A DNA stretch of 64,000 nucleotides from G942493275 sp942493275 (GCA_942493275.1 OW818687.1:1922001-1986000), one strand, 5' to 3'. Shown: positions 1-12,086, counted from the stretch's first letter. Translations and numbers: made by a program. The notes: generated by a model not told the origin, from the letters alone.

Positions 1-2532
1 ACCGAGGCGTTCCTGGTGGCCTCTCTTCTCGGAAGCGGGAGTCGCGATGATCTGAGTGGCTTGGGAGTACATGATCCCGAATCCTCACTGACTCGGGCCG
101 CACGGACGCTTCCGGTGATGGAGGTAGTGGTGACGGGTGGTACGCTCGGATTTCAAGCTCAGCCGTCGGCGAGTCGCTTCGCGGCAGACTGCCTCGCTGA
201 GTGCCCTGAGCTTGCCGCGAATGTCGATCCTACCCGACTAGTGGGGGTGCTTACCGACGCAGGTCGGTTCAGGGAGGCACTTCGCCTGACGGGCGCGTGG
301 TATGGCTCTAGTGAGACAGCCGAGTTTCTGACAATGTTCGGTTCAGATTGTCTTCGCGCAGGTCTTCACAAAGAGATAGCTGTGCTCCTCCGAGACCTGC
401 CGGTGAAGACGGCTATGTCCTCGCCGTCCCTGCTCTTGACATGGGCCGAGGTCCTTCTGGAGGCGGGGCGGCCCTCTGATGCTCTCGGCAAGGCCCGTGG
501 GGCTGCGCTGCTGGCCGAGCATGCGGCGGCGCCAGGCGTGTTTGCTGATGCGCGCCGGCGCAGTGCCGATGCGTTGTCCGCCCTAGGAATGACCGAATTG
601 GCCCGCAGGGAACTGACGGGTGCCCTTCTGCATCCTGATCTTCGCCTAAATGCATCGCATATCGCGGTACTCCATACCGCCCGCCTGAAGCTCCTGATTG
701 CTGATGGGGAGTATGACCAGGCACGCGCGGAGATTCGGCACCTCGAGGGTCTGTCTGCCGCAATGTCAGCAGACACCTCCCGCGATGTTAGTCTGCTCGC
801 TAGCCTCGTACCCGCGATTTGTTCTGGGGATTTCCGAGCCTCTGCTGCTCACCTTGCGCCGCTGGCGGCCGGAGTAGAGGGGTGGCAGAGCCACCGGGCG
901 ACAGCACGCGGCAATCTAGCGGTGGTACTCATCGAGATGGGGCGCGTACGTCGATCTCACCAGATTCTCCGACAGGTGGTGGACGCGGAATCGCACCTAC
1001 TTGACGCGCATTTTGCACCGGCGCTGGGGTGCGTCGAGGCGGCCATTGGGGCGAGTGATGGGCTAGGGCAGATCCGTGCGGGTGTTGAGGCAGCCATTTC
1101 GATGGGCGATGAGTCCACGGTTGCGCAGAATCGGGTCTATGAGTCGATCGTGCTGCGGGCGGCCGGGCGCCTCGATGATTCGCTAACCTCTGCGGAGAGG
1201 GCCTACGAGCGGCTCTGTGTTCAGGATTGCATGTCCTTCCGACGTCTCGCTGCGCTTGAGGTCGCTGCCTCGCTGCTTGCGATGGGGGATGTTCGCGCGG
1301 CCCGCGCATGGGCCGAGCCAATCGTTGCCGAAGGATTTGGCGACAACCTCCATCATGCGACGCGCGGGGCGATGATCCTCGCTGAGTGCGACCGTCGGGA
1401 TGGCAAGACCCAAGACGGCGTCACGCGTCTCACCGCGCTTGCCGACCACATACAGTCGGAGAACTCCAACTGGCAGATGGCTATGTACTGCAGAGCCTTC
1501 CCGCACATCCTGGGAATGCTGGCCGCCGCAGTCGGCAGTGAGGGCCTGCCGGCGCACATGCTGCGCATGATCCTCCCCGAGCACAAAGAGGGCTGTCTGC
1601 GCGGCGCTCGGACCTTGATCACGCAACCTGAGTGGGAGCTTCTCGGAAGGCGTCTTCTTGGTGATGAGCACTTCGAGGCCTACGTCAAACGTGGCGGCCG
1701 ACCCGTATGCACCGTGAGGATGTTCGGCGGGCTGGAGGTGTCGGTCGACGGAAAGGCGATTCGCGAGAAGGACTGGCGCAAGCGCAAGAGCAGGATTCTG
1801 TTCGCCATGCTGGTCGCCCGTCGAGGCCACGACATCTCGCGCGACCAGATTCTCGAGCATCTCTGGCCAGAACTCGACGACAGCCGCGCGAAGAACAACT
1901 TCTACGTCGCATGGAGCACGATGAAGGGCGCGTTGATGGGCGAGGCCAAACTGACTGGCCCATGCCCGTATGTCGAGAGCGTTCGTGGGCGGTGCCGAGT
2001 CGTTCGTGACAGCGTGTGGTCCGATGTCGAGGACTTTGAGGATGCCCTTAAAGAGATGCGGCGGGCCGACTCCAAGGGCGAATCGGACGTCGCCCTCGCA
2101 GCCGCCGATCGACTCAGCGCGGTGTATCGCGGCGAGCTTCTTCCCGGCGACCTGTACGACGACTGGTTCTCGACGCTGCGGGACCGCTATCGAATCGAGT
2201 TCTCCGATGCGATGCTGCGAGCGGTCACGTTGCTCCTTGAGCGAGACGACCCGTGTGAGGCGGTCGTGTACGCCCGACGCGGGATTTCCACTGACCCCTA
2301 CCGAGAAGACCTGTATCAGGCCGCGTTGAGTGCGCACATCGCTGCGGGTCAGCGGAGCGCGGCAATCGAGACGTTCCTGCAGTGCCGGACCCAGCTGAGT
2401 GAGGAGCTTGGGCTTGACCCCTCCGCGAAGACGTACGACCTGTACTCGCAGGTGCTCGCGATGGAGGAATGCCCCCGTGTCGACACATATGGGTTGCCAC
2501 CTGTGTCGGAATCCGATCGCGAATCGTGGTAA
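1..2532 (+). CDS. BTAD/SARP-type transcriptional regulator, 5'-truncated by the window edge
   Basis: The reading frame is open from base 1, so the GTG at 16 is probably not the real start and the gene continues upstream. The first few hundred residues are alpha-helical and TPR-like, as in MalT/LuxR-type large regulators that carry an ATPase domain further N-terminal. The last ~270 residues form an OmpR-like winged helix (starts near 1705 with a VRMFGGLEVSVDG-type strand, then the RDQILEHLWPE helix) followed by a bacterial transcriptional activator domain (helical, ending near 2450 with the EELGLDPS signature). Role by family: DNA-binding activator responding to an unknown signal through the missing N-terminal part. 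The target cannot be read from context because the next gene is secA, after a 358-bp gap. Confidence 0.8.
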   Translation, partial: TEAFLVASLLGSGSRDDLSGLGVHDPESSLTRAARTLPVMEVVVTGGTLGFQAQPSASRFAADCLAECPELAANVDPTRLVGVLTDAGRFREALRLTGAWYGSSETAEFLTMFGSDCLRAGLHKEIAVLLRDLPVKTAMSSPSLLLTWAEVLLEAGRPSDALGKARGAALLAEHAAAPGVFADARRRSADALSALGMTELARRELTGALLHPDLRLNASHIAVLHTARLKLLIADGEYDQARAEIRHLEGLSAAMSADTSRDVSLLASLVPAICSGDFRASAAHLAPLAAGVEGWQSHRATARGNLAVVLIEMGRVRRSHQILRQVVDAESHLLDAHFAPALGCVEAAIGASDGLGQIRAGVEAAISMGDESTVAQNRVYESIVLRAAGRLDDSLTSAERAYERLCVQDCMSFRRLAALEVAASLLAMGDVRAARAWAEPIVAEGFGDNLHHATRGAMILAECDRRDGKTQDGVTRLTALADHIQSENSNWQMAMYCRAFPHILGMLAAAVGSEGLPAHMLRMILPEHKEGCLRGARTLITQPEWELLGRRLLGDEHFEAYVKRGGRPVCTVRMFGGLEVSVDGKAIREKDWRKRKSRILFAMLVARRGHDISRDQILEHLWPELDDSRAKNNFYVAWSTMKGALMGEAKLTGPCPYVESVRGRCRVVRDSVWSDVEDFEDALKEMRRADSKGESDVALAAADRLSAVYRGELLPGDLYDDWFSTLRDRYRIEFSDAMLRAVTLLLERDDPCEAVVYARRGISTDPYREDLYQAALSAHIAAGQRSAAIETFLQCRTQLSEELGLDPSAKTYDLYSQVLAMEECPRVDTYGLPPVSESDRESW

Positions 2533-2733
2533 GGGTTTGGTAAAGAGTTGCGCCTAACGTGCGTCTCGGGTCGACGGTTTCGACCCTGGCGCAAGGCTCG
2601 TCGGACTTCCCGGTGAAGGGACGATGCGAGCGGGGGCGCGGCTCAAATGACGGTGTGGAGCGGGAGACTCCGAGGGGCACCTGTCGGGCCGGTTGCACCC
2701 CGATCGGGTCCAATGGACCTTGCGGTTCCCCCT

Positions 2734-2766
2734 GCGGGGTCGGCGGCTTCGGCCGTCCGACCCCGC
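2734..2766 (+). terminator. Strong UUCG-capped hairpin between the regulator and secA
   Basis: A 10-bp stem (2734-2743 with 2757-2766) continues into a 4-bp stem closed by a TTCG tetraloop (2748-2751), with one bulged T at 2756. No T-run follows, so it is either a weak terminator for the upstream regulator or a structural element. The rest of the 2533-2890 gap shows no gene; several further GC-rich inverted repeats lie around 2650-2780. Confidence 0.45.
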
Positions 2767-2834
2767 CCCCTGGCGGTCTGGCAACGGTCAGGTTTCGGCG
2801 TATCGCGGGGGCCGGTGGAGGGTGCGCCCTGTGC

Positions 2835-2840
2835 TAGAAT
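2835..2840 (+). promoter_or_regulatory. Probable -10 element (TAGAAT) for secA
   Basis: TAGAAT preceded by TGC lies about 50 bp before the secA start. No convincing -35 is visible at 17 bp. The same hexamer recurs ahead of valS, the tRNA-Lys gene and other genes here, which supports its being a real -10. Confidence 0.5.
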
Positions 2841-2890
2841 CGACCGTGCTTTCCTCCCTCGCAATCCCGCCTCAAGAAGGTGTAGAACCC

Positions 2891-5653
<2,763 letters not shown>

Positions 5654-5656
5654 CTC

Positions 5657-6796
5657 ATGATCGAGAATCGCACCTCAGACATTCAGACCCTCCTCGGCCG
5701 TGTCGCTCAGATGGCCGAGTACCTCCACGTTGACGCCAAGCGTGCCGAACTCGCTGCGCTGGAAGCAAAGGCCGCGGAGCCAGGATTCTGGGACGACCAG
5801 GCCGTGGCCCAGGCCAATATGGCCCAGTCGGCCGGACTTCGGGATGAGGTTGTCGCGTACGAGTCTGTCGTCTCCGGCCTCGAAGACGTCGAGGTCGCCA
5901 ACGAGCTCGCTCTTGCTGAACAGGACGAGGAGCTCTCCGCGGAGGTCACGCAGTCGCTCGTTGCCATCGAGAAGCGCATCGACGAACTCGAGCTGAGCAG
6001 CTGGTTCACCGGTGAGTTCGACGGCGGAGACGCGATTCTCACAATCATGCCTGGCCAAGGCGGTCTTGAGGCTCAGGACTGGGCCGAGATGCTCATGAAG
6101 ATGTACATCAAGTACGCCGAGCGCAAGAAGTGGAAGATCGACATCCACGACGCGCCTGAGGGCGTGGAACTCGGTATCGATCGCGCGGTCTTCACTGTGC
6201 ATGGGCGCAACGCCTACGGCATGTTGCAGTCCGAGGCCGGCGTACACCGGCTCGTGCGCATCAGCCCCACTGACGAGAAGAAGCGCCGTCAGACGACATT
6301 TGCGGGCGTCGAGGTCCTTCCGGTTCTGCCGCAAGACGTAGGCGTGGAGATCAAGGACGAGGATCTGAGGATCGACGTCTACCGCTCCAGCGGGCCTGGC
6401 GGCCAGTCGGTCAACACGACCGACTCGGCAGTGCGAATCACGCACCTGGCGACAGGCATCGTGGTGACGTGCCAAAACGAGAAGAGCCAGCACAAGAATC
6501 GCGACACCGCGATGACCATCCTGCGGGCGAAACTGCACGAACTTGAAGAGCAGAAGCGCCGCGAAGAGCTGGACGAACTGCGCGGTGAGCGCAAGGAGAT
6601 CAGCTTCGGCAGCCAGATTCGCAACTACGTGCTCTACCCCTACCAGCTCGTGAAGGACGTTCGCAGCGGGATTGAGACCGGCAACGTCGACGCCGTTCTT
6701 GCCGGCGACATCGACGATTTCGTCGTGGGCTATCACCGGTGGCGCGTCAAGAATGAGCAGGGCGCGGCCGTCGCGGCGTCCTCGTCCGGGGACTGA
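5657..6796 (+). CDS. prfB: Peptide chain release factor 2
   Basis: Class I release factor that recognises stop codons UGA/UAA and triggers peptidyl-tRNA hydrolysis. 379 residues. The catalytic GGQ is at residues 248-250 in the conserved RSSGPGGQSVN context. Where RF2 normally has the SPF stop-codon-reading tripeptide, this protein reads SPT (residues 203-205, in RISPTDEKKRRQTTF). There is no in-frame TGA near codon 25, so the classical autoregulatory +1 frameshift is absent and the gene is one continuous frame. It starts 3 bp after secA and is likely co-transcribed. Confidence 0.97.
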   Translation: MIENRTSDIQTLLGRVAQMAEYLHVDAKRAELAALEAKAAEPGFWDDQAVAQANMAQSAGLRDEVVAYESVVSGLEDVEVANELALAEQDEELSAEVTQSLVAIEKRIDELELSSWFTGEFDGGDAILTIMPGQGGLEAQDWAEMLMKMYIKYAERKKWKIDIHDAPEGVELGIDRAVFTVHGRNAYGMLQSEAGVHRLVRISPTDEKKRRQTTFAGVEVLPVLPQDVGVEIKDEDLRIDVYRSSGPGGQSVNTTDSAVRITHLATGIVVTCQNEKSQHKNRDTAMTILRAKLHELEEQKRREELDELRGERKEISFGSQIRNYVLYPYQLVKDVRSGIETGNVDAVLAGDIDDFVVGYHRWRVKNEQGAAVAASSSGD

Positions 6797-6800
6797 GGAC

Positions 6801-7598
6801 GTGCGTCTTCTTGCCGACCTTCACACCCATACGGTCGCGTCGGGGCACGCGTACTCGACGCTGACCGAGAACGCGATGGCCGCGAGGGCTAGAGGGATCG
6901 AGCTCATCGCCGTCACCGATCACGGACCCACCGTGCCCCAGGGTGCGCACCCGTGGTACTTCTGGAATCTCAAAGCCGCGCCGAGCGTTCTCGACGGTGT
7001 GCGAATACTCAAGGGCTGCGAGGCCAACCCCTCGCTCGAATCCGAGAATGGAATCGATCTGCCCGACGAACTGCTCCGGCTCATGGACTTCGTCGCGGTC
7101 GGCTTTCATCCGCTCACGGGATTCGATGAGCGCGATGTTGTGAAGAACACGGAGGCCCTGCTCAGGGTCATCGCGAATCCCTACGTCGACCAGATCACCC
7201 ACCCCGGAAACGACCACGAGTTCCCCTTGAACCTGGATGTCGTCGTCGAGGCCGCCGTGCGACATGGGGTCATCCTCGAGCTTAACGACCACTCCTTCGC
7301 CGCGACGAGCAGCCGCTCTACGAGTTGTCTGCGCGAGCGCGAGTTCGCGGAAGCGTCGTTTGCCGCGGGAGCGCCGCTCGCCATTGGGTCAGACGCCCAC
7401 TACGCGCTTCTCGTCGGCCGATTCGAATCCGCCTGCGGTGTGGCCGAGGCGATCGGCATCACGCCTGATCGCCTCGTCAACCGAGATGCGGCGAGCGTTC
7501 TGGAGTTTCTCGAGGCCAAGCGCGAGCGACCGAGGCTCGATGCGGGCGGAGAGTGGTCGTGGCCGAAGCCGGATCGGGATGAAGAGGGGGGTGCGTGA
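6801..7598 (+). CDS. PHP-domain phosphoesterase (YcdX-like)
   Basis: 265 residues from the GTG at 6801, four bases after the prfB stop; upstream extension would overlap prfB in another frame. The start of the protein shows the PHP motif I (ADLHTHT), followed by VTDHG, an internal QITHPGN and the C-terminal GSDAH motif, which together bind the metal cluster. Family members are metal-dependent phosphoesterases of unknown or varied substrate (YcdX type). It overlaps no gene but sits 1 bp before the next start, so it is likely in the same operon as prfB. Confidence 0.85.
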   Translation: MRLLADLHTHTVASGHAYSTLTENAMAARARGIELIAVTDHGPTVPQGAHPWYFWNLKAAPSVLDGVRILKGCEANPSLESENGIDLPDELLRLMDFVAVGFHPLTGFDERDVVKNTEALLRVIANPYVDQITHPGNDHEFPLNLDVVVEAAVRHGVILELNDHSFAATSSRSTSCLREREFAEASFAAGAPLAIGSDAHYALLVGRFESACGVAEAIGITPDRLVNRDAASVLEFLEAKRERPRLDAGGEWSWPKPDRDEEGGA

Positions 7599-7599
7599 C

Positions 7600-8481
7600 G
7601 TGGTCGTGACCCAAATACTCAAGAAGCGGCGCGTGCGCGACTTCTCCTACATGACTGTGGGCCTGCTGCTCACAGCGTGGGCGCTCGACGCGTTCCTTAT
7701 CCCCAACAAGCTCGCTGCGGGCGGGGCCTCAGGTCTTGCGACCATCATCTACTACCGGGCACTCGAGATGGGCGTCACCATCCCGATCGGCCTGCAGATC
7801 CTCGCGATCAACGCGGTCCTGATGTTTTTCGTGTTCCGAAGCGGCGGCATTCGCTACGCCGCCAAGACCATGTACGGCATCATCGGCCTGTCGGTCGCCA
7901 TCGAGGTCTTCGCACGCATCACTGTTCCGCTCGCGGTGGATGACCCGCTCCTCGCGGCTCTCTACGGCGGCGCGATCAGCGGTATCGGCATGGGCCTCGT
8001 CTTCAAGGCCGGCGGCAACACGGGCGGCACGGACATTCTTGCGCAGCTCATCGCGCCGAGGACCTCGCTGGGCCTTGGTCAGCTCATGCTGATCATCGAT
8101 GCGATGATCGTCTTGCTCGCGGCTTTCCAGTTCGGGGCGGAACTCGCACTCTACGCGGTCGTCGCAATCGTCGTCGCAGGCTACGTGATCGACGTGGTGC
8201 TTGAGGGCATCTCGGTGGAGAAGGCCGTCTGGATCATCTCCGATTACAGCGAGAAGATCGGCGAGTCAATCAACTCCGAGCTCGGTCGCGGCGCGACTGC
8301 GATCGAGGCGACCGGGGTGTGGACTGGCGAGCGTCGTGGCATGTTGTTCGTGGTTCTCTCCCGCAGGGAGCTCGATGGTTTGAAAGCATTGGTGGCGGCA
8401 CACGATCCACGCGCGCTCGTGATCATCTCGGACGTGCACGAAGCGATCGGCGAGGGATTCAAGGAGATGGGAATCGAATGA
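7600..8481 (+). CDS. YitT family membrane protein (DUF161/DUF2179)
   Basis: About 293 residues. The N-terminal two thirds contain five or six hydrophobic segments with the family's GGxxGLA and GGNTGGTD-type motifs. The C-terminal third is the soluble DUF2179 domain (GRGATAIEATGVWTGE... then a conserved VVLSRRE stretch). Function is not established for the family. Start chosen as the GTG at 7600 because GAGGGGG lies 9 bp upstream; an in-frame ATG at 7579 and GTG at 7591 overlap the previous gene. The stop overlaps the next start (ATGA). Confidence 0.85.
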   Translation: MVVTQILKKRRVRDFSYMTVGLLLTAWALDAFLIPNKLAAGGASGLATIIYYRALEMGVTIPIGLQILAINAVLMFFVFRSGGIRYAAKTMYGIIGLSVAIEVFARITVPLAVDDPLLAALYGGAISGIGMGLVFKAGGNTGGTDILAQLIAPRTSLGLGQLMLIIDAMIVLLAAFQFGAELALYAVVAIVVAGYVIDVVLEGISVEKAVWIISDYSEKIGESINSELGRGATAIEATGVWTGERRGMLFVVLSRRELDGLKALVAAHDPRALVIISDVHEAIGEGFKEMGIE

Positions 8482-9347
8482 CGCAGTCTACTTTCGAGGC
8501 GCCGGCCGTGAGGGCCGCAGCCACCCGGATGCGGCGTGACATCGTCGAGATGATCGCGGCGGCAGGGTCCGGGCACCCGGGCGGCTCGCTTTCCGCGGCC
8601 GATATAGTCGCGACGCTGTACCTTGGCGGCGTGATGAAGCACGACCCCCAGCGCCCGGATATGCCGGAGCGTGACCGGTTTGTACTTTCGAAGGGCCACG
8701 CTGCCCCGGTTCTCTACGCGGCGCTGGCTGAGTCCGGCTACTTTGGCCGCGACCACCTGAAGACCCTGCGTCAGCTCGGCTCCATGCTTCAGGGCCATCC
8801 TGACTGCAAGAAGACCCCAGGCGTCGAGGTCTCGACCGGGTCGCTCGGTCAGGGACTCTCGATCGCGAGCGGGCTCGCCGCCGGACTTCGCGGCGGACAG
8901 CATCCCGTCCCGACCGAAGACGATCGCACCGTGTTCGTGCTGATGGGCGACGGCGAACTTCAGGAGGGGCAGGTGTGGGAGGCGGCGATGTTCGCCGCTC
9001 ACGAGGGCCTCGGCAACCTGGTCGCCATCGTGGACGACAACGGCCTCCAGATCGACGGCGCCTGCAACGAGGTCATGTGCCTCGGTGAGATCTCGCAGAA
9101 GTTCGTCGCGTTCGGGTGGCACGCCATCGAGGCCGATGGGCACGACGTTTCGGCGCTGAATGACGCGCTGTTGGCCGCCAAGGCGCACACGAGCGGCCCT
9201 GCGGTCGTCGTCGCCAAGACGGTGAAGGGCAAGGGAGTCTCATTCATGGAGGGCGACGCGGGCTGGCACGGCAAGGCCCCCAGCGCCGATGAGGTTGCCA
9301 CCGCGCTCGCCGAGTTGAGCGCACTGAGCGAAGGGAGCGCCTCGTGA
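8478..9347 (+). CDS. Transketolase, N-terminal (TPP-binding) subunit
   Basis: 289 residues covering only the thiamine-diphosphate pyrophosphate-binding half of transketolase. SGHPGGSL lies near the N-terminus and the GDGELQEG...NNGLQIDG-type TPP motif is near the middle (here DDNGLQ). ATG at 8478 overlaps the previous stop (ATGA). With the next gene it forms a split transketolase of the kind common in archaea and anaerobic bacteria, transferring two-carbon units in the non-oxidative pentose phosphate pathway. A full-length transketolase is encoded at 42193-44217. Confidence 0.93.
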   Translation: MTQSTFEAPAVRAAATRMRRDIVEMIAAAGSGHPGGSLSAADIVATLYLGGVMKHDPQRPDMPERDRFVLSKGHAAPVLYAALAESGYFGRDHLKTLRQLGSMLQGHPDCKKTPGVEVSTGSLGQGLSIASGLAAGLRGGQHPVPTEDDRTVFVLMGDGELQEGQVWEAAMFAAHEGLGNLVAIVDDNGLQIDGACNEVMCLGEISQKFVAFGWHAIEADGHDVSALNDALLAAKAHTSGPAVVVAKTVKGKGVSFMEGDAGWHGKAPSADEVATALAELSALSEGSAS

Positions 9348-10273
9348 GCAAGAGAGCAACCCGTGAGGCGTTTGGCGAGACCCTCGTAGAGCTGGCGAAC
9401 GAAGGATTCGACGTAGTCGCGGTCGAGGCCGACCTCTCGAAGTCGACCACGACCTCGAAGCTTGCGGACGCCTACCCCGAGCGCTTCTTCAACGTCGGCA
9501 TCGCCGAGCAGAACATGATCGACGTCGCGGCCGGGCTCGCCGTGAGCGGCAAGGTAGCCTTCACAGGCAGCTTCGCCGTGTTCGCGACCGGACGCGCCTA
9601 CGACCAGGTTCGCAACACCGTGTGTTACTCGAGCCTCGACGTGAAGCTCGCGCCGACGCACTCGGGGATCACGGTCGGCCCTGACGGCGGAAGCCACCAG
9701 ATGATCGAGGACATCGCGCTGATGCGCGTGCTTCCCGGGATGCGGGTGCTCGTTCCCGCCGACTACCACGCCGCGAAGGCCGCCATCCGTGTCGCCGCCC
9801 AAACCCCTGGGCCGTTCTACATCCGCCTCGGCCGCGCCGGTCTGCCCGAAGTCTACCCGGCGGACTTTGTGTTCGAGGTCGGTAAGGCCTATCTGCTTCG
9901 CGAGGGTACCGACGTAACCATCGCAGCGTGCGGGGTCGAGGTCGCTGAAGCGCTGAAGGCCGCGGAGCTGCTCGCCGAGGAGGGCATCTCGGCCGAGGTT
10001 CTCGATATCGCGACCGTCAAGCCGCTCGACGTCGACACGATCGTCGCCAGCGTGAGCAAGACCGGGCGTCTGGTGACTGCGGAGGAGCACTCGGTTCTCG
10101 CGGGCATGGGCTCGGCCGTCTCCGAGGTCGTCTCGGAGGTCTGTCCGGTGCCGACACGCCGGGTAGGCGTGGCTGATGTCTTCGGCACGTCAGGTGACCC
10201 GGACGAGCTTCTCGAGCACTTCGGCCTCACCGCAACGCACATCGCCGCGGCGGCGAGGGAACTAGTCGGCTGA
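9344..10273 (+). CDS. Transketolase, C-terminal subunit
   Basis: 309 residues. It contains the pyrimidine-binding domain of transketolase (GIAEQNM motif, then the THSG...GPDGGSHQ segment) and the C-terminal transketolase domain. GTG at 9344 overlaps the stop of the N-terminal subunit by 4 bp (GTGA), indicating translational coupling and a heteromeric enzyme. A 13-bp hairpin ends the unit 25 bp downstream. Confidence 0.93.
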   Translation: MSKRATREAFGETLVELANEGFDVVAVEADLSKSTTTSKLADAYPERFFNVGIAEQNMIDVAAGLAVSGKVAFTGSFAVFATGRAYDQVRNTVCYSSLDVKLAPTHSGITVGPDGGSHQMIEDIALMRVLPGMRVLVPADYHAAKAAIRVAAQTPGPFYIRLGRAGLPEVYPADFVFEVGKAYLLREGTDVTIAACGVEVAEALKAAELLAEEGISAEVLDIATVKPLDVDTIVASVSKTGRLVTAEEHSVLAGMGSAVSEVVSEVCPVPTRRVGVADVFGTSGDPDELLEHFGLTATHIAAAARELVG

Positions 10274-10297
10274 CGGCCTCCACTGAAACAACACAGG

Positions 10298-10331
10298 CCG
10301 GCCGCCACGGCTTCATGTCCGTGGCGGCCGG
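10298..10331 (+). terminator. Hairpin terminator after the split transketolase
   Basis: Perfect 13-bp stem (10298-10310 with 10319-10331), 8-nt loop, followed by TTTG only. It lies between the transketolase subunit gene and ftsE, so it probably separates two transcription units. Confidence 0.65.
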
Positions 10332-10380
10332 TTTGCTAAACTCATCGGTGGGAAATCGCCGCACAGAAATGGAGCATCCC

Positions 10381-11145
10381 TTGACCGACATGACCGACGC
10401 GCAGGTCCCGACACCGGGACCCGAACGCGTCTCAGCGCCTCCGCGCAGCGGCTCGCTGATGGTGAGCATGCGGGGCGTCGCCAAGTTCTACGTGCCCGAG
10501 AAGCCTGCCCTGACCGACGTCAACGTCGAGATCGGTGCGGGGGAGTTCGTATTCCTCGTCGGCCACTCCGGCTCCGGCAAGTCGACCTTCATCAAGCTAC
10601 TGCTCAGGGAGATCCTGCCGAGCAAGGGCCAGATCGCTGTTGCCGGGCAGGACCTCTTGAAGCTGAAGGGCTGGAAAGTCCCGTACCTGCGCCGCAACAT
10701 CGGCTGCGTGTTCCAGGACTTCAAGCTTCTCCCGAACAAGACGTCGTTTGAGAATGTCGCGTTCGCGCTTGAGGTCATCGGCAAGTCTAAGCACGTCATC
10801 AGGACGCAGGTGCCCGAGGTGCTTCGTCTTGTCGGACTCGAGGACAAGGTCAACAGCTACCCCGACGAGCTCTCCGGCGGTGAGCAGCAGCGTGTCTCGA
10901 TCGCCCGAGCGTTCGTAAACCGGCCGCCGATGCTTCTGTGCGACGAGCCGACCGGTAACCTCGATCCCCAGACGTCGCTCGGCATCATGAAGCTGCTCGA
11001 GCGCATCAACAAGACCGGCACGACCGTGCTGGTGGCCACGCACGACCGCGACATGGTCGACAACATGCGTCGCCGAGTCATCGCCCTTGAGGGCGGCCGC
11101 GTCATCCGCGACCAGGACCGAGGGGTGTATGGCTATGTCGATTAA
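10381..11145 (+). CDS. ftsE: FtsE, cell-division ABC ATPase
   Basis: ATPase partner of FtsX, which controls peptidoglycan hydrolases at the septum. Walker A GHSGSGKST is at residues 61-69, the ABC signature LSGGEQQ at 164-170 and Walker B MLLCDEP at 184-190. The start is uncertain: TTG at 10381 has GGAG 6 bp upstream; ATG at 10369 and ATG at 10459 are alternatives. The first ~25 residues are a Pro-rich extension not needed for the ATPase fold. The 3' end overlaps ftsX by 17 bp. Confidence 0.93.
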   Translation: MTDMTDAQVPTPGPERVSAPPRSGSLMVSMRGVAKFYVPEKPALTDVNVEIGAGEFVFLVGHSGSGKSTFIKLLLREILPSKGQIAVAGQDLLKLKGWKVPYLRRNIGCVFQDFKLLPNKTSFENVAFALEVIGKSKHVIRTQVPEVLRLVGLEDKVNSYPDELSGGEQQRVSIARAFVNRPPMLLCDEPTGNLDPQTSLGIMKLLERINKTGTTVLVATHDRDMVDNMRRRVIALEGGRVIRDQDRGVYGYVD

Positions 11146-12049
11146 TGTGGGCTACTTCGTCAACGAGTCGTATCAGAACTTCAAGCGCAACTGGGTCATG
11201 TCCTTGGGCGCTGTCATCACCATCTACCTGTCGCTGCTGCTCGTCGGCGTGTTCCTGGCGACCGGTGTCGTGGTCAACAGCATCGTTCAGAGCGTCGAGG
11301 ACAAGGTCACCATCCAGATCTTCCTGAAGGATGGTGCCGATACCGGCGACATCGACGCGCTCCAGAAGGAGCTCCTCGCCGACCCGCTCGTCCAGGGCGT
11401 CGACTACACCAGCAAGGACGATGCGCTCAAGAAGTTCAAGGAGGACATGAAGCAGTCCCCTGAGATCATCGAGCAGCTCGAAGGCAATCCGCTTCCCGCG
11501 TCGCTGGACGTCACGCTCAAGGATCCGAGGACGGTCGAGCAGACTGTCGACAAGATCAAGACGTCCGCGCTCTTCCTCAAGGTGGCCGACAGGCCGGACA
11601 ATCCCGAGGAGTCGCTCAAGTACGGGCAGCAGATCGTGAACAGGCTGTTCGCGTTCACCCGGGTCATCCGCATCATCGAGATCGTCTTCGTGTCGATGCT
11701 CGCGGTCGTCTCGCTGATCTTCATCAACAATACGATTCGCCTCGCCATCTACGCGCGCCGCAAGGAGATCGGCATCATGCGACTCGTGGGCGCCAGCAAC
11801 TGGTTTATCCGCACCCCGTTTCTGATGGAGGGCGTGCTTCAGGCCCTCATCGGTGCAAGCCTCGCTATCCTGTCCCTGATCGCCATCCAGGCGGCAGTGC
11901 TCCCTCGTGTCCGAGAAGCCCTGCCGTTCCTCGCCGTGTCGATGTCAGGCGGCGCGACCGCGCAGATCTCTACCGCGCTTGTGCTGTCCGGCGTCATCAT
12001 CGGCCTCCTTGGCTCGGGACTCGCTATGCGGCGCTATCTGAAGGTGTAG
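11129..12049 (+). CDS. ftsX: FtsX, cell-division permease-like protein
   Basis: Membrane partner of FtsE, about 306 residues. It has one N-terminal transmembrane segment (about residues 22-48), a large extracytoplasmic domain, then three more hydrophobic segments with the FtsX-type NNTIRLAIYARRKEIGIMRLVGA stretch split across them. ATG at 11129 has GAGG 5 bp upstream; ATG at 11135 is an alternative. Overlap with ftsE indicates coupled expression. The following S41 peptidase is a frequent neighbour of ftsEX. Confidence 0.95.
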   Translation: MAMSINVGYFVNESYQNFKRNWVMSLGAVITIYLSLLLVGVFLATGVVVNSIVQSVEDKVTIQIFLKDGADTGDIDALQKELLADPLVQGVDYTSKDDALKKFKEDMKQSPEIIEQLEGNPLPASLDVTLKDPRTVEQTVDKIKTSALFLKVADRPDNPEESLKYGQQIVNRLFAFTRVIRIIEIVFVSMLAVVSLIFINNTIRLAIYARRKEIGIMRLVGASNWFIRTPFLMEGVLQALIGASLAILSLIAIQAAVLPRVREALPFLAVSMSGGATAQISTALVLSGVIIGLLGSGLAMRRYLKV

Positions 12050-12086
12050 GAACCGCATCGCACTCGACAAAGGACGTAGTTCCTCT

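Noticed and set aside
5657..5760. Programmed +1 frameshift in prfB
   Set aside because: The region around codons 23-27 reads through without TGA; one continuous frame encodes the whole factor.
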